64,000 nt of DNA. Origin: Clostridium sp. D43t1_170807_H7. Its GTDB lineage: Bacteria; Bacillota; Clostridia; Clostridiales; Clostridiaceae. Positions 30,116-39,796 of the stretch are shown here, piece after piece (position 1 is the first letter of the stretch; every line of letters starts with the position of its first letter). The stretch covers positions 57,138 to 121,137 of the forward strand of contig NZ_JADNLK010000007.1 in assembly GCF_015555905.1 (NCBI RefSeq). Direction: 5' to 3'. Both the position numbers and the translations under genes were made by a program. The notes under the pieces are model-generated. The model was not told the origin of the DNA. It searched no databases and worked only from the letters and a program-made list of their open reading frames with translations.

Positions 30116-31066
30116 ATGAGTGTTAAAGTAGAGATTTTTTCTGGATTTCTTGGAGCTGGAAAAACACAGTTAATTAAAAAGCTTATAGAAGAAGGTTATT
30201 ATAAAGAGAAAATTGCTATTATTGAAAATGAATTTGGAGAAGTAAGTATTGATGGTGTGATTTTAAAAAGAACAAACACTTTAGTAAAGGAAATAAACGC
30301 TGGATGTATTTGTTGTCAAGTTACAGGAGATTTTAAAGAGTCAATACTAGATGTTGTGGAGAATTGTAATGTAGATAGACTCTTAGTTGAACCAACAGGA
30401 GTTGCAAAATTAAGTGACATAAAAAAAGTATTTAATGAAAAAGAATTAAAGGGTATAGCAGAAGTGGAAAAAGCTATAACTGTGGTAGATGCAGAGAAAT
30501 TTGATTTGTACTTAACTAATTTTAAGAGCTTTTTTATTAATCAAATAAAAAATGCAGATATTATAATTTTAAGTAGAACGCAAAATGTTAGTAATGAAGA
30601 GGTGAAAAGATTACAAGATGAAATTAATAAATTAAACTCTAAAGCAATAATAATGGGAAGACAATGGAATAATACAAAATCAGAAGAATTAATTCCAAAG
30701 GTATTTTTAGCAAAGGATAAAGGTAATACAAAAGAAAAAGTTAATTTTAGAAAGAGTAATCTTAATGTTGGAAATATTAAAAAAGAAAAAAGTGAAGAGA
30801 ATTTATTTGAAAGTTTTGCTTTAAAAATAGATAGAGATGTATCTAAGGAGGAATTATTAAGTAAATTCAATTTTATAAAAAACAGCTTTGAATTTGGTGA
30901 AATAATTAGGGCAAAGGGAATTGTTAATACTAAAAATGGTAAAGAGCAATTTGATTACACCTTATCTGAAATAAATATGCAAAAGATAGCATATAGAGGA
31001 GATACTATTATTTCATTTATTGGAACTAATTTAAATAAAGAGAAAATTAAGAAGTTTTTTAGTTAA
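30116..31066 (+). CDS. CobW/COG0523 family GTPase (metallochaperone type)
   Basis: A 316-residue G3E P-loop GTPase. Walker A GFLGAGKTQ (about 10), Glu motif ENEFGE (about 37), the metal-binding GCICC motif (about 62), EPTG (about 84) and the C-terminal CobW domain (about 225-316) are all present. COG0523 proteins deliver metals such as zinc, iron or cobalt to client proteins. It starts a four-gene cluster with a second GTPase, a permease and a TIGR03943 protein. No Zur-type operator was recognisable upstream. Confidence 0.9.
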   Translation: MSVKVEIFSGFLGAGKTQLIKKLIEEGYYKEKIAIIENEFGEVSIDGVILKRTNTLVKEINAGCICCQVTGDFKESILDVVENCNVDRLLVEPTGVAKLSDIKKVFNEKELKGIAEVEKAITVVDAEKFDLYLTNFKSFFINQIKNADIIILSRTQNVSNEEVKRLQDEINKLNSKAIIMGRQWNNTKSEELIPKVFLAKDKGNTKEKVNFRKSNLNVGNIKKEKSEENLFESFALKIDRDVSKEELLSKFNFIKNSFEFGEIIRAKGIVNTKNGKEQFDYTLSEINMQKIAYRGDTIISFIGTNLNKEKIKKFFS

Positions 31067-31078
31067 GAAGGTGGATCG

Positions 31079-31726
31079 ATGAAGGTTGGCGTAGAGGTAG
31101 TTACTGGATTTTTAGGGGCTGGTAAGTCAGCCTTTATTAATTCATTAATAAATAAAACTATTGCAGATAAAGAAAAAATAGTTATTGTTACTTGTGAAAG
31201 TGGAAATATCCAAATAAATGAGTTTAATGAAAATGGACAAAGTGTAAAACATATTAATTTTATGGGGGAGAGTTTAGAGCTTAATAACGAAATTTATAAC
31301 ATAGTAAAGAAATATAAGCCTCATAGAATAATTATAGAGTATAACGGAACAGATACATTAGAGCATTTATATAAATGTGTATTTGATAATGAAACAGGAA
31401 AGCTCATAAAACTTTCTACTATTTATTTTATTTGTGATGGAAGAAATATTGAGTTTTACGTTATGAATATGGGAGAAATATTGCTACCATTTATACAAAA
31501 TAGTGATGTAATTGTAATTAATAACTGTAATAGAGAAAAAAAATTAGAAGTAGAAAAAGGTATTAAATTATTGGAAAGCTTGAATCATAAAGCACAAATA
31601 ATCAGATCAGAAAATAACGATAAATTTAATTTAGCATTAGAAAATAGTAAATTACTAGAAGATAAGTTAGTAAGAAATATGAGGGTAAAATTAATAGAGT
31701 ATATGAGAAAGCAAGATAGCAGGTGA
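31079..31726 (+). CDS. Short CobW-like GTPase lacking the metal motif
   Basis: A 215-residue relative of the preceding protein. It keeps the P-loop (GFLGAGKSA, about 9) and IEYNGTD in place of EPTG, but lacks the CxCC metal motif and the C-terminal CobW domain. It may partner the full-length GTPase or act as a regulatory GTPase; this is inference. It is separated by 12 bp from the gene before and 4 bp from the permease after. Confidence 0.8.
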   Translation: MKVGVEVVTGFLGAGKSAFINSLINKTIADKEKIVIVTCESGNIQINEFNENGQSVKHINFMGESLELNNEIYNIVKKYKPHRIIIEYNGTDTLEHLYKCVFDNETGKLIKLSTIYFICDGRNIEFYVMNMGEILLPFIQNSDVIVINNCNREKKLEVEKGIKLLESLNHKAQIIRSENNDKFNLALENSKLLEDKLVRNMRVKLIEYMRKQDSR

Positions 31727-31730
31727 GAAA

Positions 31731-32639
31731 GTGAGTATAAGTAAATTTGAATCATGGATGTGGAGTTACCTAGGAATTATCGTTGAAGCATTACCGTTTC
31801 TATTAATAGGAGCGGTATTATCAGCTTTAATTCAAATTTACGTATCAGATGAATTAATAAAGAAAATAATTCCTAAAAATAGTATCATAGGATACTTTAT
31901 AGCTGCTATATCAGGAATATTTTTTCCAGTATGTGAGTGTGCAATAGTTCCAATTACAAGAAGTTTAATGAAAAAGGGCTTACCTACAGGAGTTGGAATA
32001 ACATTTATGTTGTCAGTACCCATAGTTAATCCAGTTGTAATTATGTCTACATATTATGCATTTCCTAATGATATTAATATTGTTATATATAGAACAATAG
32101 ATGGGGTAATAGGAGCTTTAATAGTTGGAATGATTATTGGATTTATTTATGATAAAAAGAAAAATACAGAATTTTTAAAAAGTGAAGAAGTTGCTCTTTA
32201 CTGTGATTGTTGTACTTTTAGTAATAATTATTATATTTCATTAAAAGGTAAAATCAAAAATTTAGTTTTAAATGCATCTAATGAGTTTTTAAATATTAGT
32301 ATTTATTTTATTTTTGGTGCACTTCTTTCAAGTATATTTGTAGTATTCCTTCAAGATAGCTTAATTAATGATATGACCTCAGGAAAGATAGTAGGAATAG
32401 CAATAATGATGCTATTAGGATTTTTATTGTCATTATGTTCAGAAGCAGATGCATTTGTTGCAAAAGGATTTATGGACAACTTTGGAGTTCCAGGGGTTAT
32501 AGCATTTTTGATATTAGGGCCAATGATGGATTTGAAGAATTTAATATTATCCTTTGGATTTTTCAAAAAGAGGTTTGTATTACAATTGCTTTTAATAATT
32601 TGTATAGTTGTATTTGGAATATGTTTAGCAGTAGTATAA
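31731..32639 (+). CDS. Predicted permease (UPF0718/DUF318 family)
   Basis: A 302-residue membrane protein with about eight helices. Family features are FPVCECAIVPITRSL (about 62), SVPIVNPVVI (about 95) and SEADAFVAKGF (about 235). A Cys-rich loop CDCCTF lies at about 157. The start is GTG, four bases after the previous stop, with AGGTGAGAAA upstream. Members commonly pair with TIGR03943 proteins (YcgR/YcgQ in B. subtilis), as here; the transported substrate is unknown, perhaps a metal. Confidence 0.85.
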   Translation: MSISKFESWMWSYLGIIVEALPFLLIGAVLSALIQIYVSDELIKKIIPKNSIIGYFIAAISGIFFPVCECAIVPITRSLMKKGLPTGVGITFMLSVPIVNPVVIMSTYYAFPNDINIVIYRTIDGVIGALIVGMIIGFIYDKKKNTEFLKSEEVALYCDCCTFSNNYYISLKGKIKNLVLNASNEFLNISIYFIFGALLSSIFVVFLQDSLINDMTSGKIVGIAIMMLLGFLLSLCSEADAFVAKGFMDNFGVPGVIAFLILGPMMDLKNLILSFGFFKKRFVLQLLLIICIVVFGICLAVV

Positions 32640-32699
32640 TTTCAAAAAAATTATTGGATACTTAAGTTTTTTACTTTTTAACTAATATAAGAGGTGTGT

Positions 32700-33368
32700 A
32701 TGAAGAAATTTAATATTGATGAGTTAATATGGTTTATTATATTGATATTATTAGACTTATCTATACTATTTTTAATAAGAAGTGGAAATATAACTAACTT
32801 TGTAAGTAGTGATATGATTATTTATTTTTATTTGAGTATAATAATATTAAGTATTTTTGCTTTATTTCAATTTGGTAGAATTTTTACAATAAAAAGAAGA
32901 GTAGAAGTTACAAATAAATTTATTCCTTTAACATTTACGTTATGTATTGGAGTAATTTTATTATATCTTTTCCCATTATTAAAGGGAAATGAAAATATAA
33001 ATGAAAATTTATTGCTTAAAAATCACACTGATGCAATAATTATAAATAGTGATAATTATGATATATTAAATAAAATTGCAGAGCATAAGGACGAATATGA
33101 GGGGAAAGAGATATTATTTTTAGGATATATTGATAAAGGTAAAGAAGGTTCAGATTTTACAATTATAGCTAGACAAATGGTAAAATGCTGTCAAGCTGAT
33201 AAGGAAAAAATACAAATAAAAGCAAAGGGAATAGAATCTAATTTAGAAGAAGGACAATGGATTAATATTTATGGTAAGATATGCTTTGATAATGATTTTT
33301 ATATTTTAGTAGAGGATTACATGCTACAAGATGAGCCTAATGATATATATTTTCATGAGCATCTTTAA
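32700..33368 (+). CDS. TIGR03943 family protein (YcgQ-like, DUF1980)
   Basis: A 222-residue protein with an N-terminal block of three membrane helices (to about residue 95) and a soluble C-terminal domain containing the conserved ARQMVKCCQAD segment (about 158) and GQWINIYGKI. It is the standard partner of the upstream permease. The ATG at 32700 is chosen over a GTG at 32694, with AAGAGGTG just upstream. A 60-bp gap separates it from the permease. Confidence 0.82.
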   Translation: MKKFNIDELIWFIILILLDLSILFLIRSGNITNFVSSDMIIYFYLSIIILSIFALFQFGRIFTIKRRVEVTNKFIPLTFTLCIGVILLYLFPLLKGNENINENLLLKNHTDAIIINSDNYDILNKIAEHKDEYEGKEILFLGYIDKGKEGSDFTIIARQMVKCCQADKEKIQIKAKGIESNLEEGQWINIYGKICFDNDFYILVEDYMLQDEPNDIYFHEHL

Positions 33369-33457
33369 GGCTTGTTCTTTTAAAAGAAAATTGTTATTAT
33401 ATAAGTTATGAAACCCTTAAAAGGAGCATAATAAAAACACAAAGGCGGGATGAATTA

Positions 33458-34210
33458 ATGGAATTGCCAAAGATTAAAGTGGCAGATTTTGAAGGACCTT
33501 TTGATTTATTACTGCATCTTATAAAGAAGAATAAGATGGATATATATAATGTAGAAATATATAAAGTTACAAATCAATATTTAGAGTATCTTAATACAAG
33601 AAAAGTTATGGATCTTGAGATAACATCAGAATTTATTGTTGTTGCAGCTACATTAATAGAGATAAAATCAAAAAATCTTCTTCCTAAGATAAAAGTAGAA
33701 GAGGAAGAAAATGAAGAAGATATTGAAAAGAGATTAATGGAAAAATTAATTGAGTACAAGAAGATAAAATCAGTATCTGAATTCTTTAAAGAGCGATATA
33801 TAAATCAAGGTGATGTTTATAGTAAGAAGCCAGAAATAATTGAGGAAGTTAAAAGTGAACCAGTTAATAATGTTGACATATTTAAAAATATAACATTATT
33901 AGATTTATATAATATTTATAATAAAATATTAGAAAACTATAGAGAAAAACAAAATAAATTTAATGTAGTACAAAAGAAAATATACGTAGATAAGTATAAA
34001 GTTGAAGACAAAATGAATGAGCTTTTAGAGAGAGTTAATTCAAATAAGGTAATTGAATTTGAAGACTTAATGAAAGAAAGTTCTTGCAAACTTGAAACTG
34101 TAGTCACATTCTTAGCGTTACTTGAACTTATAAAAATTAGAACTATTAATGTTTATCAAGATGAAAGTTTCGGAAATATACTTATCAAGAGGAGGAGAGA
34201 TAGTGAGTAA
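33458..34210 (+). CDS. scpA: Segregation and condensation protein A
   Basis: The kleisin subunit of the bacterial SMC-ScpAB condensin. The 250-residue protein begins with the conserved FEGPFDLLLHLIKKNKMDIYNV and has AATLIEIKSKNLLP; the C-terminal winged helix (about 170-250) contains FLALLELIKIRTI. It overlaps scpB by 8 bp. Confidence 0.95.
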   Translation: MELPKIKVADFEGPFDLLLHLIKKNKMDIYNVEIYKVTNQYLEYLNTRKVMDLEITSEFIVVAATLIEIKSKNLLPKIKVEEEENEEDIEKRLMEKLIEYKKIKSVSEFFKERYINQGDVYSKKPEIIEEVKSEPVNNVDIFKNITLLDLYNIYNKILENYREKQNKFNVVQKKIYVDKYKVEDKMNELLERVNSNKVIEFEDLMKESSCKLETVVTFLALLELIKIRTINVYQDESFGNILIKRRRDSE

Positions 34211-34901
34211 CATTGATGTTAAGCAGTATGAATTTAAAGAGCTATCTAGAAAAGATAATATAAAATCAGCTATAGAATCAATGCTATTTGTAAGTGGTGA
34301 ACCTTTATCATTAAGAGATTTAAGTAATAATTTAGAGATTAAAGATAAGGTTGTTGAAGAAATAATAAAAGAAATGATGAGTGAATATGAAGAGGAAAGC
34401 AGAGGAATTAGATTAATAAGCATAAATGGATCTTATCAATTAGTTACTAAAAGCGAAAATTCAGATTATATTCAAAAGTTATTAAAGAAAAATAAAAGAC
34501 ATTCACTTTCACAAGCATCTATAGAAAGTTTAGCTATTATAGCATATAAACAACCAATTACACGTATTGATATAGATGAAATAAGAGGTGTTAAGTCAGA
34601 ATCAGCTATCCAAAAGCTTGTGGAAAAGGGACTAATAAAGGATATAGGAAGATTAGAAGTTCCAGGAAGACCTATACTTTATGGAACTACAGATGAATTT
34701 TTAAGACAATTTGGGCTAGAAACATTAAAAGAGTTACCATCACTTGATTTATATAGTGATAAAGAGGCTAAGAGCTCTATGGATGTTCTAAACCAAGCTC
34801 TTAAAGATATGAACTCTGAAGATGCTAATAATGAAATAAAAGTTGAAAATAATGAAAATCATATAGATGATGTAGAAGTTGCATCAGATGAAGAACTTTA
34901 A
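34203..34901 (+). CDS. scpB: Segregation and condensation protein B
   Basis: The tandem winged-helix subunit of condensin. The start is a GTG at 34203 inside the end of scpA, with GAGGAGGAGA upstream. This gives 232 residues containing AIESMLFVSGEPLS, ASIESLAIIAYKQPITRIDIDEIRGVKS (in two parts) and GRPILYGTTDEFL. The acidic C-terminal tail (about 190-232) is typical. A bidirectional terminator follows. Confidence 0.94.
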   Translation: MSNIDVKQYEFKELSRKDNIKSAIESMLFVSGEPLSLRDLSNNLEIKDKVVEEIIKEMMSEYEEESRGIRLISINGSYQLVTKSENSDYIQKLLKKNKRHSLSQASIESLAIIAYKQPITRIDIDEIRGVKSESAIQKLVEKGLIKDIGRLEVPGRPILYGTTDEFLRQFGLETLKELPSLDLYSDKEAKSSMDVLNQALKDMNSEDANNEIKVENNENHIDDVEVASDEEL

Positions 34902-34910
34902 AAATTAATA

Positions 34911-34956
34911 TAAAAGATATAGCTACTGAATAATTTTTCAGTAGCTATATCTTTTA
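34911..34956. terminator. Bidirectional terminator between scpB and ytfJ
   Basis: Arms of about 18 bp around AAAGATATAGCTACTGA, with A and T runs at both ends between convergent genes. Confidence 0.9.
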
Positions 34957-35361
34957 TAGGTTATCGTTATTATCAACTTTTTTATCATTAAAGAAGCCTT
35001 TTACTAATTCAATAACTTGAGGAATAGAGTCAACTAGTCTATCAACAGTATTATCATAATCTACTGGTTGTAATCTTACCATTCCATCTTTAACAATTAA
35101 GAAAGCAATAGGTTTAACACTAACTCCAGCACCAGATCCACCACCAAAAGGGTATTTTTCCTCTTCTTTTCTTAGAGAGGTATGATTACCAAATTCACTT
35201 CCACCAGATGCAAAACCAAAAGAAACTTTAGAAATTGGAACAATTGAAGTACCATCACTAGTTTCTACAACATCTCCAATTACAGTATTAACATCTATTA
35301 TATCACGTAAGTTTTCCATAGTGCTTCTCATTAAATTTTCTAATTCATGCTTATCAGTCAT
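34954..35361 (-). CDS. ytfJ: GerW family sporulation protein (YtfJ)
   Basis: A 135-residue protein with the GerW signatures: LMRSTMENLRDIIDVNTVIG, then a glycine-rich FGGGSGAGVSVKPIAFL and VRLQPVD. The B. subtilis homologue is a spore protein needed for efficient germination. It is transcribed on the minus strand, 22 bp after a DUF2953 gene, an arrangement conserved beside scpAB. GGAGGTGA lies upstream of the ATG. Confidence 0.92.
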   Translation of the reverse strand: MTDKHELENLMRSTMENLRDIIDVNTVIGDVVETSDGTSIVPISKVSFGFASGGSEFGNHTSLRKEEEKYPFGGGSGAGVSVKPIAFLIVKDGMVRLQPVDYDNTVDRLVDSIPQVIELVKGFFNDKKVDNNDNL

Positions 35362-35383
35362 AATAATCCCTATATTCAGGGAG

Positions 35384-35971
35384 TCACCTCCTATTTTTAC
35401 GAATAGATTTATAAATAATAAAGAATATATAAATAATTTGAGCTAAATTAAAGGTAATTATACTACTTATTGTAAGTTCAAATAGTATTTTGTCTTTAAA
35501 TATTGGCTTAAAATCATTCTTTAATAATTTAACCTTAAATAATATAGAAAAAATATAAAGTAAAAATGGGTTAATATTATAAAATAGACCCAAACATATA
35601 GCAGTTCTACTTGCATCTCCTAGAGAATAAATAGTATCACTAGAAAATTTTATTGATGGTTTAAATCTATTTCCTTTTAGATTCATATAAAGAGTTTTTA
35701 TAAGAAGCTTTAAATTTAATTTTTTTTCCTTAAAATCAATATTAGTATCACTTTTAGGTGGTGTATGATTTATTTTTGACTCCTTTATAGTCTTATCTTT
35801 TTTCTCTTTCTTATCTAAAAGTTTTTTTAGAATACCACCATCATTAGATATTATATTAATATTATAAAATTTTACGTAATACCTATCTTTAGAATAATGA
35901 AGATTAAACTTTAAAGGGATAGGTATAAATAAAATTAATATTAAAGCAACAATAATTATAAAAAAAAGCAT
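35384..35971 (-). CDS. DUF2953 family membrane protein
   Basis: A 195-residue protein with an N-terminal membrane helix (about 2-20), a Lys-rich central region (about 50-80) and a C-terminal hydrophobic helix. This fits the DUF2953 family (YtfI-like), which is regularly encoded directly before ytfJ. The function is unknown; the pairing suggests a role in spore formation. Confidence 0.75.
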   Translation of the reverse strand: MLFFIIIVALILILFIPIPLKFNLHYSKDRYYVKFYNINIISNDGGILKKLLDKKEKKDKTIKESKINHTPPKSDTNIDFKEKKLNLKLLIKTLYMNLKGNRFKPSIKFSSDTIYSLGDASRTAICLGLFYNINPFLLYIFSILFKVKLLKNDFKPIFKDKILFELTISSIITFNLAQIIYIFFIIYKSIRKNRR

Positions 35972-36103
35972 AATTAACCTCCCCTAGCTTTTTATAGTAT
36001 TTCCACAAAAATAAAATATAAATCATAAAAATTTATTATTTAGGTTTAAAATTTTTATAAATGAAAATACTACATGTGTAAGGAGAAAATAGGAGTGATA
36101 CTA

Positions 36104-37276
36104 ATGATGAAATTTAAAATCATAGGAATAACTTTGAGTTTATTTTTAATAATTTCCCAATTATTAAGCAATTGTGTATATGCTCAATGTTTTGAAGAGG
36201 ATGATGATGATAATAACATAGCAATACTTGAAGATGATGAAATAGATGATGTAGATATGAATAATATACTAAATAATATTAGAGTCTCAGCAAGAAATGC
36301 AATAGCATTAGATAGTAAGACAAAGCAAGTTTTGTTTGAACAAAATGCTGACGAAATAGTACCAATGGCCAGCACAACAAAAATCCTTACAGCTTTAGTT
36401 GCAATAACCCATGGAGACTTAGATAGAGAAGTTACTATAAGTAAAAATGCAGCATCTATTAGAGGATCAAAAGTAGGATATGTAGCAGGAGAAAAAATAA
36501 AATTAAGAGAATTACTATATGGATTAATGTATAAATCAGGTAATGATGCAGCAATAGCAATTGCTGAAGATATAGGAGGAAGTATTGAAGGTTTTGCAAA
36601 GATAATGAATGATTATGCTATTAGTTTAGGATTAATAAATTCACACTTTGAAAGTCCACATGGCTTAGATAGCCCTAAACATTATACATGTGCATATGAT
36701 TTAGCTCTTTTAACTACAAAAGCAATGGAAAGTGATTTATTTTGTCAAATTTGTGGAACAAAAACTATAACTAAAGATACTTCTAATTTTACAAGAGATT
36801 ACAACAATATAAATAAAATTTTATATAAAATTCCAGAAGCAAATGGAGTTAAAACTGGATATACAGGTCAAGCTGGAAAGTGTTTGGTATCTTCAATAAA
36901 ACATGAAGGAAGAAATATAATTATAGTTGTCTTAAATTGTAGTGATAGATGGAATGTTACAGAAAAGATATATAAGTATGTTACAGATAATTATTGCTTT
37001 AAGAGTGATAATATAAAGGATATTACAAAATCATCAGAATTTATTAGCCTAGGAAGTATTATTGAAGATTGTGATTTTGAATATGGATTTAAAGGTGAAG
37101 GCGCTATAGAAGTAGAAGTTTTTAATACAATAAATAAAAATTCTGGAGATATAATAGGTAAAGTTGCTTTAAATAATCAAGGAGAAGAATTATTGAAAAA
37201 AGCATTGATTTGTGGAAAAGATATGTCACAAAATGAGTTTGACAAAATTGTTAATAAAGGAAGCACTAATTATTAG
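36104..37276 (+). CDS. D-alanyl-D-alanine carboxypeptidase (DacB-like)
   Basis: A second serine-type DD-carboxypeptidase. About 390 residues, with a signal peptide ending near CVYA (residue 26), an unusual acidic stretch after it (EEDDDDNN and more), SxxK in ASTTK (about 89), SGN at about 146, and KTG in VKTGYTG (about 248). The start ATG 36104 has AGGAG eight bases upstream. Position beside ytfJ and scpAB suggests the sporulation-associated DacB, but vegetative function cannot be excluded. Confidence 0.88.
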   Translation: MMKFKIIGITLSLFLIISQLLSNCVYAQCFEEDDDDNNIAILEDDEIDDVDMNNILNNIRVSARNAIALDSKTKQVLFEQNADEIVPMASTTKILTALVAITHGDLDREVTISKNAASIRGSKVGYVAGEKIKLRELLYGLMYKSGNDAAIAIAEDIGGSIEGFAKIMNDYAISLGLINSHFESPHGLDSPKHYTCAYDLALLTTKAMESDLFCQICGTKTITKDTSNFTRDYNNINKILYKIPEANGVKTGYTGQAGKCLVSSIKHEGRNIIIVVLNCSDRWNVTEKIYKYVTDNYCFKSDNIKDITKSSEFISLGSIIEDCDFEYGFKGEGAIEVEVFNTINKNSGDIIGKVALNNQGEELLKKALICGKDMSQNEFDKIVNKGSTNY

Positions 37277-37286
37277 TGCTTTTTTC
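37260..37286 (+). terminator. Rho-independent terminator overlapping the dacB-like stop
   Basis: AGCACTAA / TTAGTGCT stem followed by TTTTTT. Confidence 0.8.
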
Positions 37287-37407
37287 TTTTATTGTATGAA
37301 TTTATGTTATAAAATATAATATATAAGTTATAATAATAAAGCTACTTTTAAGGTAGTATTATAAAAAATATATATGGATACAGGATAAAATGAAGGAGAA
37401 TATTAAA

Positions 37408-38013
37408 ATGAAAAATAAAGTACAAAACCTAGAAACATTAGTACAAACTAAATTTTTAAGTCTGTATAATGCAAATTATACTAATAAAGATGGAAATAAA
37501 AAAACATGGACTATTGCCACTAGAAAAAGTAAAGAAGCATTAGAGGAACAATTTTTTAATGGAAAAGAAGATAAAGTTGATGCAGTTGTTATATTGGCAT
37601 ATCATAAAGATGAAAAGAAGTTAGTTGCAATAAAACAATTTAGAATACCTCTAAATAATTATGTTTATGAATTACCAGCTGGTTTAATAGATAATAATGA
37701 TGATATTATATCAACAGTAAAAAGAGAGCTAAAGGAAGAAACAGGATTAGATTTAGAAGAAGTTATAAAAGATAAAATTGGACAAAAATTATACTTATCA
37801 CCAGGAATGACAGATGAATCAGTTTCTTTAGTTTATTGTACATGTTCAGGAAAAATATCAGATGAAAATTTAGAAGATGATGAAGACATAGAAACTATAC
37901 TATTATCTAAAGAAGATGCTATTAAAATATTAAATAGTGGTGAAAGATGCGATATAAAATTCTTTATGGCTTTACAAAGTTTTGTTCAAATGGGTGAGGA
38001 AATTTTTAAATAA
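37408..38013 (+). CDS. Nudix hydrolase, ADP-ribose pyrophosphatase-like
   Basis: A 201-residue cytosolic Nudix protein. The Nudix box runs from GLIDNNDD to VKRELKEETGLD (about 99-120), with Asp in place of the first box Glu. The segments ELPAGLID before and LSPGMTDE after it are those of ADP-ribose pyrophosphatases. The start ATG 37408 has AAGGAG nine bases upstream. Probable role: hydrolysis of ADP-sugars. Confidence 0.85.
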   Translation: MKNKVQNLETLVQTKFLSLYNANYTNKDGNKKTWTIATRKSKEALEEQFFNGKEDKVDAVVILAYHKDEKKLVAIKQFRIPLNNYVYELPAGLIDNNDDIISTVKRELKEETGLDLEEVIKDKIGQKLYLSPGMTDESVSLVYCTCSGKISDENLEDDEDIETILLSKEDAIKILNSGERCDIKFFMALQSFVQMGEEIFK

Positions 38014-38135
38014 TATTATAATAGTTTGTTAAAAGTATCTAAAGAAAACGAATAAAATAAAAAAAATACAATGTAATATTTACTAAAGCAAAGTTTCATG
38101 ATATATTAATAAAAACCTAGCAGATAATAGAAAGA

Positions 38136-38169
38136 TTCACCTTTGTTTTCATAGGAGATGAAAGGTGAA
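38136..38169 (+). promoter_or_regulatory. Leader hairpin before the amino-acid permease
   Basis: Perfect 9-bp inverted repeat TTCACCTTT ... AAAGGTGAA with a 16-base loop containing AGGAGATG, about 55 bp upstream of the permease start. It is not followed by a T-tract. It could be an operator or mRNA element; no riboswitch class is recognised. Confidence 0.4.
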
Positions 38170-38221
38170 AATAAAATTTATTCTTAAGAAAAAGTTATGA
38201 AAAAACATTGGGGGGAAAAAC

Positions 38222-39568
38222 ATGAAGAAAAACGAATATGGATTATTTACAGCCATAGCTATGATAGTTGGTATAGTTATAGGATCTGGAATATTCTTTA
38301 AAAGTGACAATATACTAGTGGCCACAGGGGGAAGTATTGCCCTAGGAGTATTAGTATTTTGTATAGCGGCTATTGCAATAATATTTGGAAGTTTAACAAT
38401 ATCACAACTTGCTTCTAGAAGTTCACAATCAGGTGGATTAATAGCATATGCTGAAGAAAATTATAATAAATCATTAGCATGTGCATTTGGATGGTTCCAA
38501 ACATTTTTATATTTCCCTACTCTAATAGCAGTTGTTTCTTGGGTTGCAGGAATATACATATGTATGTTATTTGGAGTGGAAGGTACATTAGAAGTACAAA
38601 TGTTAATAGGATTTGCTGTTATGGCATTCTTATTTGTAATGAATACTTTATCTGCAAAGTTAGGTGGATTATTCCAAAATGCATCTACTATTATAAAATT
38701 AATACCATTAGCTTTAATTGCAATTGCAGGTTTAATTTTTGGTGATGTAAGTAATATCTCATTAAGCCATGTGACATCAATGCAATCAGTTGGATGGATT
38801 GCTGCTATAGCACCAATTGCTTTTTCATTTGATGGATGGGTAGTTGCTACATCTATAGGTCATGAAATAAAAGATTCAAAAAGAAATTTACCAAAGGCTT
38901 TAATAATAGCACCTATATTTATTTTAATTGTGTACGTATTATACTTTGTTGGAATAAGCATTTACATAGGACCAGAAACAATTATGGCTCTTGGTGATGC
39001 TCACGTTGATTTAGCAGCTACTAACTTATTAGGTCCATGGGGAGCTAAAATAGTAGTAGTATTTGTAGTAATATCTATAATAGGAACAATTAATGGATTA
39101 ACTTTAGGGATGATAAGATTACCACATTCTTTAGCAGAAAGAAATATGTTCCCTAATTCAGAGTTTGTTTCTAAAGTAAATGAAAAAGTACTAATGCCTG
39201 TAAATTCTGCTTTAGTTGCATTTACAATATGTACAGTATGGTTTGTTGTTCATTATATAACAACTAAGTTTGGAGTTCTTCCAAATTCTGATATATCAGA
39301 AATATCAATTACAATGAGTTACACTTTATATATTATTTTATACTTCAAGGTATTCCAATTAGGAAGAAGTAGAGAAATAAAAGGAATTTGGAATTCTATA
39401 ATAAATCCAACACTAGCTATAATAGGATCATTAATAATTCTATTTGGTAGTATGGGGAACCAGTTATTCTGGGTATATGCAGGATTCTGCTTATTAGTAA
39501 TAATATCTGCAGTAGTATTCTGGAAAAGTAAAGAAAGAGTAATTGCAGGAAATTTAGTTGAAGATTAA
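38222..39568 (+). CDS. APC-family amino-acid permease
   Basis: A 448-residue, 12-helix transporter. The first helix has the consensus GIVIGSGIFF (about 17-26), and the sixth-helix region AFSFDGWVVATSIGHEIKD (about 201) with PKAL after it are characteristic of the APC superfamily, LAT/SteT-like branch. The substrate cannot be read from sequence. The ATG follows GGGGGG. Monocistronic, with a leader hairpin before and a terminator after. Confidence 0.88.
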   Translation: MKKNEYGLFTAIAMIVGIVIGSGIFFKSDNILVATGGSIALGVLVFCIAAIAIIFGSLTISQLASRSSQSGGLIAYAEENYNKSLACAFGWFQTFLYFPTLIAVVSWVAGIYICMLFGVEGTLEVQMLIGFAVMAFLFVMNTLSAKLGGLFQNASTIIKLIPLALIAIAGLIFGDVSNISLSHVTSMQSVGWIAAIAPIAFSFDGWVVATSIGHEIKDSKRNLPKALIIAPIFILIVYVLYFVGISIYIGPETIMALGDAHVDLAATNLLGPWGAKIVVVFVVISIIGTINGLTLGMIRLPHSLAERNMFPNSEFVSKVNEKVLMPVNSALVAFTICTVWFVVHYITTKFGVLPNSDISEISITMSYTLYIILYFKVFQLGRSREIKGIWNSIINPTLAIIGSLIILFGSMGNQLFWVYAGFCLLVIISAVVFWKSKERVIAGNLVED

Positions 39569-39580
39569 AAGATAGGTTTT

Positions 39581-39633
39581 GCCGCAACATATATAAGATA
39601 GGAAACTATTTTATATATGTTGTGGCTTTTTAT
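39581..39633 (+). terminator. Rho-independent terminator
   Basis: Arms GCCGCAACATATATAA and TTATATATGTTGTGGC (one G-T pair), then a T-tract. Confidence 0.88.
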
Positions 39634-39796
39634 ATTTCTATATTATATTCATTGTCTAGGTAAGTGGTTATTAAATATATAATAATTTTATTTATTAAAA
39701 AATAGTAGAATATTTTATATATCAGGCGACTTATAGTAACAAAAAGAAATTTTTGAAATAATCTATATAGTGTATAGTATTACTTTAGGAGTCTAA

